Positions 1 through 7,839 of a DNA stretch of 60,617 nucleotides are shown here, piece after piece. The translations under genes and the position numbers were made by a program. The notes below the pieces were generated by a model that was given only the letters and a program-made list of their open reading frames with translations, did no database searches and had not been told where the DNA came from. Source of the stretch: JAVBOW01 sp031550615 (GTDB taxonomy: Bacteria; Bacteroidota; Bacteroidia; Bacteroidales; Rikenellaceae); assembly GCA_031550615.1 (NCBI GenBank), contig JAVBOL010000010.1:1-60617 (forward strand), given 5' to 3'. Positions within the stretch are counted from its first letter, which is position 1, and each line of letters starts with the position of its first letter.

Positions 1-1604
1 GTCTTGTCTTCGAGGATGTAGCCGGGTATGTTAATCATCTCCATGCGGTCGCGCAGCGCGGGATTGATGTTGCCCACGTTGTTGGCGGTGGCGATGAAGA
101 GCACCTTCGAGAGGTCGTACTCGGTGTCGAGGTAGTTGTCGTGGAAGGTGGTGTTCTGCTCGGGGTCGAGCACTTCGAGCAGCGCCGACGAGGGATCGCC
201 GTGGTTGCCTACGCCCACCTTGTCGATCTCGTCGAGTATGATAACGGGGTTGGACGACCCGCATCGCTTGATGGTCTGGATTATACGCCCGGGCATCGCG
301 CCGATGTATGTGCGGCGGTGTCCGCGCACCTCGGCCTCGTCGTGCAGTCCGCCGAGCGAGATGCGCCCGAATTTGCGTCCGAGCGATTCGGCCACCGATT
401 TGCCGAGCGAGGTCTTACCCACGCCCGGAGGGCCGTAGAGGCAGAGGATCGGCGATTTCAGGTCGCCCTTGAGCTTTATCACGGCCAGGTGTTCCAGGAT
501 GCGCTCCTTTACCTCGTCCAGGCCGAAGTGGTCTTCGTCGAGCCTCTCGCGGGCGTGTTTCAGGTTGAGGTTGTCCTTGGTGTATTCGTCCCACGGCAGG
601 TCGAGCATCAGCTGCAGGTATGTCATCTGCACCGAATATTCGGCCACGGCGGGGTTGAGGCGTTCGAGTTTCGATACCTCTTTTTCGAACGTCTCGGCGA
701 TGTACCTGCTCCATTTCTTTTTCCTGGCCTTATCGCGCAGGTCGGCTATTTCGCCCTCCACGCCGCCCTCGCCGAGCTCTTCCTGGATGGTGCGGATCTG
801 CTGTTGCAGGAAATATTCACGCTGCTGCTGGTCTATGTCCTGCTTTACCTTGCTCTGTATCTCGCTTTTCAGCTCGACGAGTTGCTGCTCGCGCACCAGT
901 ATCTCCAACAGGCGTCGCGAACGCGCAAGCAGCCCCGGGGCTTCCAGCAGGTGCTGGCGGTCCGAGTCGGGCAGATCGAGGTTGGAGCAGATGAAGTTGA
1001 TTATGCCGCGCTTCGAGTCGATGTTATTTATGGCGAACGACGCCTCTTTGGGCATGTTGGGCGAGATGTTGATGATATTGAGCGCCACGTCGCGGATCGA
1101 GTCGACCAGCGCGTCGAATTCGATGTTGTTCTTGTCGGGCGCGGAATCCTTCAGGGGCGTCACGTCGGCCACGAAGTAGGGGTCGGAGGTGATGAATTCG
1201 CGCACCTCGATCTTTTCCAGGCCGTGCAGGATCACCGTCAGGTTGCCGTTGGGCATTTCCAGGATCTTCAGGATGCGTGCGGCGGTGCCGATGCGGTACA
1301 TGTCCTCGGGACCGGGCTGCTCGACGTCGCTCGAACGTTGCAACACGGCGCCCAGGATGCCCTGACCGTTTTCCACGTCGCGAACGAGCAGTATCGATTT
1401 TTCGCGCCCCACGGTGATAGGGGTGATCGAGCCGGGGAAGAGCACCGAACTGCGCAGGGTCAGTATGGGTAGGCGCTCTGGAATGGCCACCTCGCTCTGC
1501 GCGTCCTCATCCTCGGTCGAGATTATGGGGATTACCTGGTGGTTGCCTTCGAGCATGTCGGTTATGCCCGTTATATCTATGATGTCTTGTGCTTTTTTAC
1601 TCAT
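1..1604 (-). CDS. lon: Lon ATP-dependent protease, C-terminus cut by window edge
   Basis: Cytoplasmic AAA+ serine protease that degrades misfolded and regulatory proteins. Reading from ATG at 1604-1602 gives MSKKAQDIID..., and 534 codons lie inside the window. The N-terminal substrate-binding (LAN) domain runs from about residue 44 (LPILTLRSSVLFPG) to about 240. A coiled, Gln-rich linker (DQQQREYFLQQQIRTIQEEL) follows, then the AAA+ module with Walker A GPPGVGKT at 391-398 and Walker B VIILDEID at 454-461. The arginine-finger region (NPALRDRMEMI) is reached just before the edge. The Ser-Lys protease domain would lie off the left side, so proteolytic competence cannot be judged here. The gene is divergent from valS, with both promoters in the 208-bp gap. 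Identity is essentially certain from motif order. Confidence 0.97.
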   Translation of the reverse strand, partial: MSKKAQDIIDITGITDMLEGNHQVIPIISTEDEDAQSEVAIPERLPILTLRSSVLFPGSITPITVGREKSILLVRDVENGQGILGAVLQRSSDVEQPGPEDMYRIGTAARILKILEMPNGNLTVILHGLEKIEVREFITSDPYFVADVTPLKDSAPDKNNIEFDALVDSIRDVALNIINISPNMPKEASFAINNIDSKRGIINFICSNLDLPDSDRQHLLEAPGLLARSRRLLEILVREQQLVELKSEIQSKVKQDIDQQQREYFLQQQIRTIQEELGEGGVEGEIADLRDKARKKKWSRYIAETFEKEVSKLERLNPAVAEYSVQMTYLQLMLDLPWDEYTKDNLNLKHARERLDEDHFGLDEVKERILEHLAVIKLKGDLKSPILCLYGPPGVGKTSLGKSVAESLGRKFGRISLGGLHDEAEVRGHRRTYIGAMPGRIIQTIKRCGSSNPVIILDEIDKVGVGNHGDPSSALLEVLDPEQNTTFHDNYLDTEYDLSKVLFIATANNVGNINPALRDRMEMINIPGYILEDK

Positions 1605-1643
1605 GGCTTAAATATAATGTCAACCTATGAACGGTTGAATTGA

Positions 1644-1651
1644 CAAAGATA
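1644..1651 (-). promoter_or_regulatory. lon promoter -7 box
   Basis: The minus strand reads TATCTTTG, a perfect TAnnTTTG box, about 40 bases before the lon ATG. I found no convincing TTG box at the usual distance. Confidence 0.45.
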
Positions 1652-1670
1652 GTATTTTTTGCCCGTAAAC

Positions 1671-1703
1671 TTGACTCAGTGTCACGGTAAAAACCTATCT
1701 TTG
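1671..1703 (+). promoter_or_regulatory. valS promoter (Bacteroidetes type)
   Basis: TTG at 1671-1673 and TATCTTTG at 1696-1703. The 22-base spacing is slightly longer than the usual 19-21. The predicted start is near 1710, leaving an untranslated leader of about 100 bases before valS. Confidence 0.5.
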
Positions 1704-1812
1704 CAAATTCAATGCAAAAGTTATTTTTCTGACACAAGGGCAGCAAAAAAGGTTTAAAACATGACCCGCCGCCGCCCGGCGTGACAGAATGTCATAAATA
1801 TTTTCACGATAT

Positions 1813-4431
1813 ATGGAACTCAGCGACAAATACACCCCTTCGCAGATCGAGGACAGATGGTATAAATACTGGCTCGAACAGAGGTTTTTCCACTCCGAGC
1901 CCGATGGACGTGAGCCTTACACGGTGGTCATCCCGCCTCCCAACGTGACGGGTGTGCTGCACATGGGGCACATGCTCAACAACACCATCCAGGACGTGCT
2001 GGTGCGCCGCGCGCGCATGCAGGGCAAGAACGCATGCTGGCTGCCCGGCACCGACCACGCGTCGATAGCCACCGAGGCCAAAGTGGTGGCCAAACTCGCC
2101 GCCGAGGGGATCAATAAAGCGGATCTGACCCGCGAAGAGTTTTTAAAGCACGCCTGGGAGTGGAAGGAGAAGCACGGGGGCATCATCCTCGAACAGCTCA
2201 AGAAACTCGGCGCGTCGTGCGACTGGGAGCGCACGAAGTTCACGATGGACCCCGAATTGAGCGAGAGCGTCATCAAGGTTTTCGTCGACCTTTATAAAAA
2301 GGGCAAGATCTACCGTGGGGTGCGCATGGTCAACTGGGACCCCGCCGCCAAGACCGCCCTGTCGGACGAGGAGGTGATCTACAAGGAGCAGCAGGGTAAG
2401 CTCTACTACCTGCGATATAAGGTCGAGGGAGAGGACGGCCACGTGACCGTCGCCACGACCCGCCCCGAAACGATCATGGGCGACACGGCGCTGTGCGTCA
2501 ATCCTAACGACCCGCGTTATGCCGCGCTGAAGGGCAAAAAGGTGATCGTGCCTTTGGTGAACCGCGCCGTGCCGGTTATCTTCGACGAATATGTCGACGT
2601 GGAATTCGGTACGGGAGCGCTCAAGGTGACCCCCGCGCACGACGTTAACGACTATATGCTGGGCGAGAAATACGGCCTGGAAGCGATAGATATCTTCGAG
2701 GACGACGGCACGCTCTCTCCCGCAGCGACCATTTACGTGGGTATGGACCGTTTCGAGGTGCGCCGCGTGATAGAGAAGGATCTCTCGGACGCGGGACTTT
2801 TGGAAAAGGTCGAACAATATATGAACAAGGTCGGCACGTCCGAGCGCACCGGCGTGGCCATCGAGCCGAAACTCTCGATGCAGTGGTTCCTGGCGATGAC
2901 CGAGATCTCGCAGCCCGCCCTGAAAGCCGTAATGGACGATACGGTGCAGCTGATCCCCGCCAAATTCAAGAACACCTACCGCCATTGGATGGAGAACGTC
3001 AAGGACTGGTGCATCTCGCGCCAGCTGTGGTGGGGCCAGCAGATCCCGGCGTATTACCTGCCCGGCGGCGGATATGTGGTCGCCGAAACGCCCGAAGAGG
3101 CGCTGAGGATGGCCCGGGAGAAGAACCCCGCCCTCACGATGGCCGACCTGCGCCAGGACCCCGATGTGCTCGACACGTGGTTCAGCTCGTGGCTGTGGCC
3201 GATCTCGACATTCGACGGCATACGCAACCCCGACAATAAGGACATCAATTACTACTATCCGACCGCCGACCTGGTGACCGCCCCCGAGATACTTTTCTTC
3301 TGGGTGGCACGCATGATAATCGCCGGGTATGAATACCGTGGCCGCGAACCGTTCAAGAATGTGTACCTTACAGGTATCGTGCGCGATAAGCTGGGCCGCA
3401 AGATGAGCAAGTCGCTCGGCAACTCGCCCGACCCGCTCGACCTGATCGCACAATTCGGCGCTGACAGCGTGCGCCTGGGGATGCTCTTCACCTCGCCCGC
3501 CGGTAACGACCTGCCCTATGACGACTCGCTGTGCGAACAGGGACGCAATTTCTGCAACAAGATATGGAATGCCTATCGCCTGGTGACCTCGTGGCAGCAG
3601 GACGATAATATCCCCCAGCCGGAGAGCGCCGCCCAGGCCGTGGCGTGGATGCGCTCGACGCTTTCGAAAACCGTCGCCGAGGTGGACGCGCTGATGGCGC
3701 AATACCGCCTCTCGGACGCGCTGATGACCCTCTACAAGCTGTTCTGGGACGATTTCTCGGGCTGGTACCTCGAAATGGTCAAACCCGCCTACCAGGCGCC
3801 CGCCGATGCGGCGACCCTCGCCGCCACGCGTGAGATCTTCGACGTGTTGCTGCGCCTGTTGCACCCATTCATACCCTTTATCACCGAGGAGCTGTGGCAG
3901 AACCTCGCCACACGTCTGCCGGGCGAGAGCATCATGATAAGCCCCATGCCCGCCCCCGGCGAGTGGGACGAGGCCGCCCTGGCCCGTTTCGCCCTTGCGC
4001 AGGAGGTGGTGTCAGCCGTGCGCAACATCCGCAAGCAGAATAATCTTCCCTCGCGCGAGGCGCTGGAACTCAAGGTGATAGCCGACGAGAACTACCCCTC
4101 GGAGTACAACGCCGTGGTCGCCAAAATGGCCGGACTGTCGTCGATAGAGGCTGTGGGAGAAAAAGATCCTGCGGCTGCGGCTTTCATAGTCAAGACCACG
4201 CAATATTTCGTGCCCCTCGCCGGATCGATAGACGCCGAGGCGGAAGTGGCCAAGATGAAGGCCGAGGTGGAATACCTCGAAGGATTCCGCGACTCGGTGC
4301 TTAAGAAGCTCTCCAACGAGCGTTTCGTGTCGAGCGCCCCGGCCAAAGTGGTTGAAACAGAGCGCGCCAAGCAAGCCGACGCCGAGGCGAAGATCGCCGC
4401 CCTGAAAGAGCGCATTGCCGCTTTATCGTAA
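1813..4431 (+). CDS. valS: Valyl-tRNA synthetase
   Basis: Class I aminoacyl-tRNA synthetase that charges tRNA-Val and hydrolyses mischarged Thr-tRNA-Val. The protein has 872 residues, normal for the family. The HIGH-type motif is HMGH at 50-53, inside PPPNVTGVLHMGHMLNNT, and KMSKS is at 530-534. Between them lies the large CP1 editing domain (VATTRPETIMGDTALCVNP). The anticodon-binding helical domain follows, and the C-terminus is a Lys/Glu/Ala-rich coiled coil (from about 805), the ValS arm that contacts tRNA. The start at 1813 fits the family N-terminus (MELSDKYTPSQIEDRWYKYW). It is divergent from lon and transcribed toward the small RNA at 4452. Confidence 0.98.
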   Translation: MELSDKYTPSQIEDRWYKYWLEQRFFHSEPDGREPYTVVIPPPNVTGVLHMGHMLNNTIQDVLVRRARMQGKNACWLPGTDHASIATEAKVVAKLAAEGINKADLTREEFLKHAWEWKEKHGGIILEQLKKLGASCDWERTKFTMDPELSESVIKVFVDLYKKGKIYRGVRMVNWDPAAKTALSDEEVIYKEQQGKLYYLRYKVEGEDGHVTVATTRPETIMGDTALCVNPNDPRYAALKGKKVIVPLVNRAVPVIFDEYVDVEFGTGALKVTPAHDVNDYMLGEKYGLEAIDIFEDDGTLSPAATIYVGMDRFEVRRVIEKDLSDAGLLEKVEQYMNKVGTSERTGVAIEPKLSMQWFLAMTEISQPALKAVMDDTVQLIPAKFKNTYRHWMENVKDWCISRQLWWGQQIPAYYLPGGGYVVAETPEEALRMAREKNPALTMADLRQDPDVLDTWFSSWLWPISTFDGIRNPDNKDINYYYPTADLVTAPEILFFWVARMIIAGYEYRGREPFKNVYLTGIVRDKLGRKMSKSLGNSPDPLDLIAQFGADSVRLGMLFTSPAGNDLPYDDSLCEQGRNFCNKIWNAYRLVTSWQQDDNIPQPESAAQAVAWMRSTLSKTVAEVDALMAQYRLSDALMTLYKLFWDDFSGWYLEMVKPAYQAPADAATLAATREIFDVLLRLLHPFIPFITEELWQNLATRLPGESIMISPMPAPGEWDEAALARFALAQEVVSAVRNIRKQNNLPSREALELKVIADENYPSEYNAVVAKMAGLSSIEAVGEKDPAAAAFIVKTTQYFVPLAGSIDAEAEVAKMKAEVEYLEGFRDSVLKKLSNERFVSSAPAKVVETERAKQADAEAKIAALKERIAALS

Positions 4432-4445
4432 AATTTATATATTTG
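4415..4445 (+). promoter_or_regulatory. Promoter of the structured small RNA
   Basis: TTG at 4415-4417, 20 bases, then TATATTTG at 4438-4445. This is a textbook Bacteroidetes promoter straddling the valS stop codon. The predicted start is about 4452. Confidence 0.7.
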
Positions 4446-4451
4446 TGTTCT

Positions 4452-4695
4452 AACCTAAACCGATTTTAAGAAAGCAGACACAAGGGCAACGTACATATTT
4501 TAAAGGAGGTCAATTCTTTAAGCTTTACACTAAAACGGGAAAGCCCTGCGGTAGCGGGGTGTTTGAACGAAGCATAAAGATTGTGGCCCCGGGTATGCCG
4601 CAGCATTCGCTGCGCTGCCTGGGCGCAGTGCAGTCTATTCGTTCAAGGTATTCCCGTACCGAGTGTAGGTAGATTTGTATCTGCGCTCTTTTTTT
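4452..4695 (+). ncRNA. ssrS: Structured small RNA, probable 6S RNA (Bacteroidales type)
   Basis: An untranslated region that folds into one long, bulged rod. The closing stem is 4474-4484 with 4674-4684 (one mismatch and a terminal G-U). Inside it are ACACT 4527-4531 with AGTGT 4662-4666, ACGGGAA 4535-4541 with TTCCCGT 4651-4657, and TTGAACGAA 4563-4571 with TTCGTTCAA 4638-4646. A terminal arm is built on CGCAGC/GCTGCG around 4610. The side opposite GGTA (4647-4650) is large and asymmetric, resembling the open central bubble of 6S RNA, the RNA polymerase decoy. A perfect promoter precedes it and a T-run (4689-4695) follows the closing stem. Existence of a structured RNA is well supported. The 6S assignment comes from architecture and length only. 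RNase P RNA, tmRNA and SRP RNA were considered, but their conserved cores are absent. Confidence 0.65.
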
Positions 4696-4752
4696 GCACC
4701 ATATAAGGCCCTCTCACAAGCTGCTATGACCAACGGATGCCACCCCGCCGCT

Positions 4753-4780
4753 CGGAGAATTCGCTCCGGCCGGTTTTTTT
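4753..4780 (+). terminator. Possible intrinsic terminator
   Basis: A CGGAG/CTCCG hairpin, then GCCGG and seven T residues (4774-4780). It could be a back-up terminator for the small RNA upstream. The stem is short. Confidence 0.35.
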
Positions 4781-4786
4781 GCGTCA

Positions 4787-4916
4787 ACGAAGCTGTGCGG
4801 AGCGTGCGTCAGATTTTGCGCGAAACCCTATTTTTTATCCGGAGCAGGCTTAGCGCCTGTGAGGATTAAAAAATAGGGTTTCGTGTGAAAGATGGCGTGC
4901 GATCCGCGCAGCCAGC
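4787..4916 (-). repeat. Stop-codon-proximal palindromic repeat, copy A
   Basis: Read on the minus strand this begins 10 bases after the msbA stop and matches copies at 9632, 19964, 46421 and 57426. It has a perfect 17-bp middle stem (4821-4837 with 4867-4883) closed by CAGGC/GCCTG (4845-4849, 4855-4859). The family's invariant single-stranded flanks are present on the minus strand as TCCTCAC and CTCCGG. It is non-coding. Confidence 0.8.
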
Positions 4917-4925
4917 CCCAACGCG

Positions 4926-6749
4926 CTAACTCATATGCTGCATCTCGATGAGCTTGGCGTACAGGCCGTCCTTGGCCATGAGCTGGTTGTGGTTGCCCTC
5001 CTCGACGATGCGCCCGTCTTCGATGACGATGATGCGGTCGGCGTTGTGTATCGTGCTCAGACGGTGGGCGATAACCAGCGAGGTGCGCCCTTTGAGCAGC
5101 GATTCGAGGGCTGCCTGTACGAGGGTTTCGCTCTCGGTGTCGAGCGCCGAGGTGGCTTCGTCCAGGATTAGGATGTCGGGGTTCTTGAGCACCGCGCGGG
5201 CGATGGAGAGCCTTTGGCGCTGGCCGCCGGAGAGTTTCATGCCCCTATCGCCGATATTGTCCAGGTAGCCGTTGTCGGTCTGGGTGATGAAACCGTCGGC
5301 GTTGGCCACGCGCGCGGCTTCGACCACCTGCTGGTGCGAGGCCCCGCGGTCGCCCATCTGTATGTTGGCCTCGATGGTGTCGTTGAAGAGGATGGTCTCC
5401 TGCGCCACCACGGCGATGTGCGAACGCAGCGAGGAGATGCTGTAATCGCGGATGTCGATCCCGTCGATGAGTATCTGCCCGGCCTGTACGTCGTAGAAGC
5501 GGGGTATGAGGTCCGAAATGGTAGACTTGCCGCCTCCCGAAGGGCCCACCAGGGCGACGGTTTCGCCCTTTCTGATGCTGAAGGTTATCCCTTTTATCAC
5601 CTCGCGCGTGCCGTATGAGAAACGCACGTCGCGGAATTCTATGCTCTCGCTGAACTCGACCATTTCGCGCGCGTCGGGAGCGTCGGTGATCTGGTTCTGG
5701 GCGTCCAGCAGCGAGAATACGCGGTCGCCCGCCGCGATCCCCTGGTTTATGTTGCCGAACGCGTCGGCGAACGAGCGCACCGGACGCGTGATCTGCGAGA
5801 AGACCCCGATGTAGGCGATGAAGGCCGCGGCGTCGAGCCCCTCGCCCGACATGACCAGCCGTCCGCCGTAGATCAGCACGACGGCGATGGTGGCCACGCC
5901 CATGAATTCGCTCATGGGGGAGCCCAACTGCTGGCGGCGTGAGATCCTTAGGGTCAGCTTCGAGAAACGCCTGTTAAGGGCCTGGAACTTATCCTTTATA
6001 TATTCGGTGGCGTTATATGCCTTGATGATCTTGATGCCGGCGAACGATTCGTCCATGAGGCTCACCATGTCGGCGAAGGTCTCCTGCGCCGCGGTGGCTT
6101 TGCGCTTCAGGCGTTTGACGATATATCCGATTATCAGCGCCGAAACGGGCAGGAATAGCACCGCGAATATGGTCAGTTGCCACGATATGGCCACCAGCAG
6201 CACCAGGTAGCCGATGGTAAGGAACGGATCGCGGAAAAGCACCTGCATGGTGTTGGTTATGCAGAATTGCACCACCTGCATGTCCGACGATATTTTGGAT
6301 ATTATGTCGCCCTTGCGCTCGTTCGAGAAGAATCCGGTGTGTAGCCCTATCACGTTGCCGTACACCTTGTTGCGTAGTTTTTGCAGCGACCGTACCCTCA
6401 GCGTTTCGATGATGCGCTGGCTCAGGTAGCGGAAGGTGTTGCTCAGCAGCGAAGCGAAGACCACCACCACGCTCAGCGAGACCAGCACGTCCATCGCGCC
6501 GTAGCCTGTGCCGTAGAAGCGGTACAGGGCGTAGTGTATCATGTCGCGCACGAAACCTATGGTGGCCTCGGCCCTGGGCATTTGGGTCACGTACTCGATG
6601 GGCTGGCCGAAGAGGGTTTGCAGCACGGGGATTATCAACGCGAACGTGAATGTGTTGAAAAATGCGTAAAGCATCGTGCAGAAAAAATATGGAATGGCAT
6701 ATTTTTCGATGGGTTTGGCAAAGCCGACCAACCGCCAGTATGTATTCAT
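4926..6749 (-). CDS. MsbA-like ABC exporter (fused permease and ATPase)
   Basis: Half-transporter of the type I ABC exporter class, probably a lipid or lipid A flippase in the inner membrane. It works as a homodimer. The ATG at 6749 (MNTYWRLVGF, 607 residues) is preferred over the upstream in-frame start at 6815, because the extra 22 residues overlap the promoter and are not family-like. Six membrane segments lie in roughly residues 20-330. The nucleotide-binding domain has Walker A GPSGGGKS at 402-409, Q-loop at about 450, signature LSGGQ at 506-510, Walker B ILILDE at 526-531 and the H-loop His562. The gene is divergent from trpS. The true substrate cannot be told from sequence; multidrug export is the main alternative. 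Confidence 0.9.
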   Translation of the reverse strand: MNTYWRLVGFAKPIEKYAIPYFFCTMLYAFFNTFTFALIIPVLQTLFGQPIEYVTQMPRAEATIGFVRDMIHYALYRFYGTGYGAMDVLVSLSVVVVFASLLSNTFRYLSQRIIETLRVRSLQKLRNKVYGNVIGLHTGFFSNERKGDIISKISSDMQVVQFCITNTMQVLFRDPFLTIGYLVLLVAISWQLTIFAVLFLPVSALIIGYIVKRLKRKATAAQETFADMVSLMDESFAGIKIIKAYNATEYIKDKFQALNRRFSKLTLRISRRQQLGSPMSEFMGVATIAVVLIYGGRLVMSGEGLDAAAFIAYIGVFSQITRPVRSFADAFGNINQGIAAGDRVFSLLDAQNQITDAPDAREMVEFSESIEFRDVRFSYGTREVIKGITFSIRKGETVALVGPSGGGKSTISDLIPRFYDVQAGQILIDGIDIRDYSISSLRSHIAVVAQETILFNDTIEANIQMGDRGASHQQVVEAARVANADGFITQTDNGYLDNIGDRGMKLSGGQRQRLSIARAVLKNPDILILDEATSALDTESETLVQAALESLLKGRTSLVIAHRLSTIHNADRIIVIEDGRIVEEGNHNQLMAKDGLYAKLIEMQHMS

Positions 6750-6774
6750 TGGAAGCGTTTTGTGTTGTAACAGG

Positions 6775-6782
6775 CAAATGTA
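6775..6782 (-). promoter_or_regulatory. -7 box for the msbA-like gene
   Basis: The minus strand reads TACATTTG, giving a leader of about 20 bases to the ATG at 6749. This position supports the shorter start. No clear -33 box was found. Confidence 0.4.
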
Positions 6783-6804
6783 GCCCTTTTTGCGGAAAAT
6801 TATG

Positions 6805-6824
6805 TAAATTTGCACATAAATTTG
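6805..6824 (+). promoter_or_regulatory. trpS promoter -7 boxes (two overlapping candidates)
   Basis: TAAATTTG occurs twice, at 6805-6812 and 6817-6824, just before the trpS ATG at 6840. The first would give a leader of roughly 20 bases. The second would give an almost leaderless mRNA. Neither has a well-spaced TTG. Confidence 0.4.
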
Positions 6825-6839
6825 ACTTTACCGTTTTCT

Positions 6840-7829
6840 ATGGACATCGTTTTGAGCGGCATCCGCTCCACCGGACAGCTTCACCTGGGCAACTATTTCG
6901 GCGCCCTGCGCAACTACGTTAAGATGCAGCACGATGCGCGTTGCTACTTTTTCATAGCCGATTACCACTCCCTGACCACGCACCCCGACCCCTCTGCCCT
7001 GCACGGCAACGTGAAGGGTGTGCTGGCCGAATACCTCGCCGCCGGGCTCGACCCCGACGTGGCGACGATATATGTGCAGAGCGACGTACCGCAGGTGGCC
7101 GAGCTGTCGTTGCTGCTCTCCATGCACGCCTACGTAGGCGAGTTGGAGCGCACGGCATCCTTTAAGGAGAAGATCCGCAAGCATCCCGACAACGTGAACG
7201 CGGGACTGCTGACCTACCCGGTTCTGATGGCCGCCGACATACTGCTGCACCGCGCCACGAAAGTGCCCGTGGGCAAGGACCAGGAGCAGCACCTTGAGCT
7301 GACGAGGGTTTTCGCCCGCCGTTTCAATAATTTCTACGGTGTGGAGTTCTTCCCCGAGAGCCAGCCCTACAACTTCGGCGAAAACCTGGTGAAGATACCC
7401 GGCCTGGACGGATCGGGCAAGATGGGCAAGAGCGAGGGCAACGGTGTGTTCCTTTCGGACACCGACGAGGCGATCCGCAAAAAGGTGATGCGCGCGGTGA
7501 CCGACACAGGCCCGACAGAGATGAATTCCCCGGTGAGCGAACCCATCGAAAACCTCTTCACTATAATGAAGGCGGTCAGCGCGCCCGACACGCTGCAATT
7601 TTTCCGCGACAAATACGCCTCGTGCGAGATCCGCTACGGCGACCTGAAAAAGCAGCTGGCGGAGGATATCATCGCAACCGTTAGGCCGATACGCGAACGC
7701 ATCGAGCAGATACGCGCAGACGAGGCATACCTGCACAGAGTGGTCGCGCAGGGCGCCGAGAAGGCGCGCGAGAGCGCATCGGCCACCCTCTCTGAGGTGC
7801 GCCGCATAATGGGTATAACCTCATTCTAA
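6840..7829 (+). CDS. trpS: Tryptophanyl-tRNA synthetase
   Basis: Class Ic synthetase that charges tRNA-Trp. ATG 6840 (MDIVLSGIRSTGQLHLGNYF, 329 residues) matches the usual bacterial length and N-terminus. The upstream in-frame ATG at 6810 lies in the promoter and was rejected. The HIGH-type motif is HLGN at 15-18, inside TGQLHLGNY. The KMSKS-type loop is KMGKS at 194-198, a common TrpRS variant. The VPVGKDQEQHLELTR segment is the conserved Trp-pocket strand. The ClC channel gene begins 10 bases after the stop, so the two are probably co-transcribed. I see no tryptophan leader peptide. Confidence 0.97.
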   Translation: MDIVLSGIRSTGQLHLGNYFGALRNYVKMQHDARCYFFIADYHSLTTHPDPSALHGNVKGVLAEYLAAGLDPDVATIYVQSDVPQVAELSLLLSMHAYVGELERTASFKEKIRKHPDNVNAGLLTYPVLMAADILLHRATKVPVGKDQEQHLELTRVFARRFNNFYGVEFFPESQPYNFGENLVKIPGLDGSGKMGKSEGNGVFLSDTDEAIRKKVMRAVTDTGPTEMNSPVSEPIENLFTIMKAVSAPDTLQFFRDKYASCEIRYGDLKKQLAEDIIATVRPIRERIEQIRADEAYLHRVVAQGAEKARESASATLSEVRRIMGITSF

Positions 7830-7839
7830 GACCGCACCC

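Noticed and set aside
2143..3864. 573-codon minus-strand ORF opposite valS, and similar long antisense ORFs at 141-1472, 37025-38917, 43271-45214 and 45230-46456
   Set aside because: Long open antisense frames are expected opposite G+C-rich genes; the translations are His/Val/Arg-rich and match no family pattern, while the opposite strand has clear motifs.
4452..4695. RNase P RNA, tmRNA or SRP RNA for the structured transcript
   Set aside because: The RNase P core (GAGGAAAGTC), the tmRNA 3' CCA/T-loop and the SRP GGAA-loop helix are not present.
4675..4869. 64-codon plus-strand ORF after the small RNA
   Set aside because: It starts inside the RNA's closing stem and runs through a terminator and palindromic repeat; the peptide is low-complexity and not protein-like.
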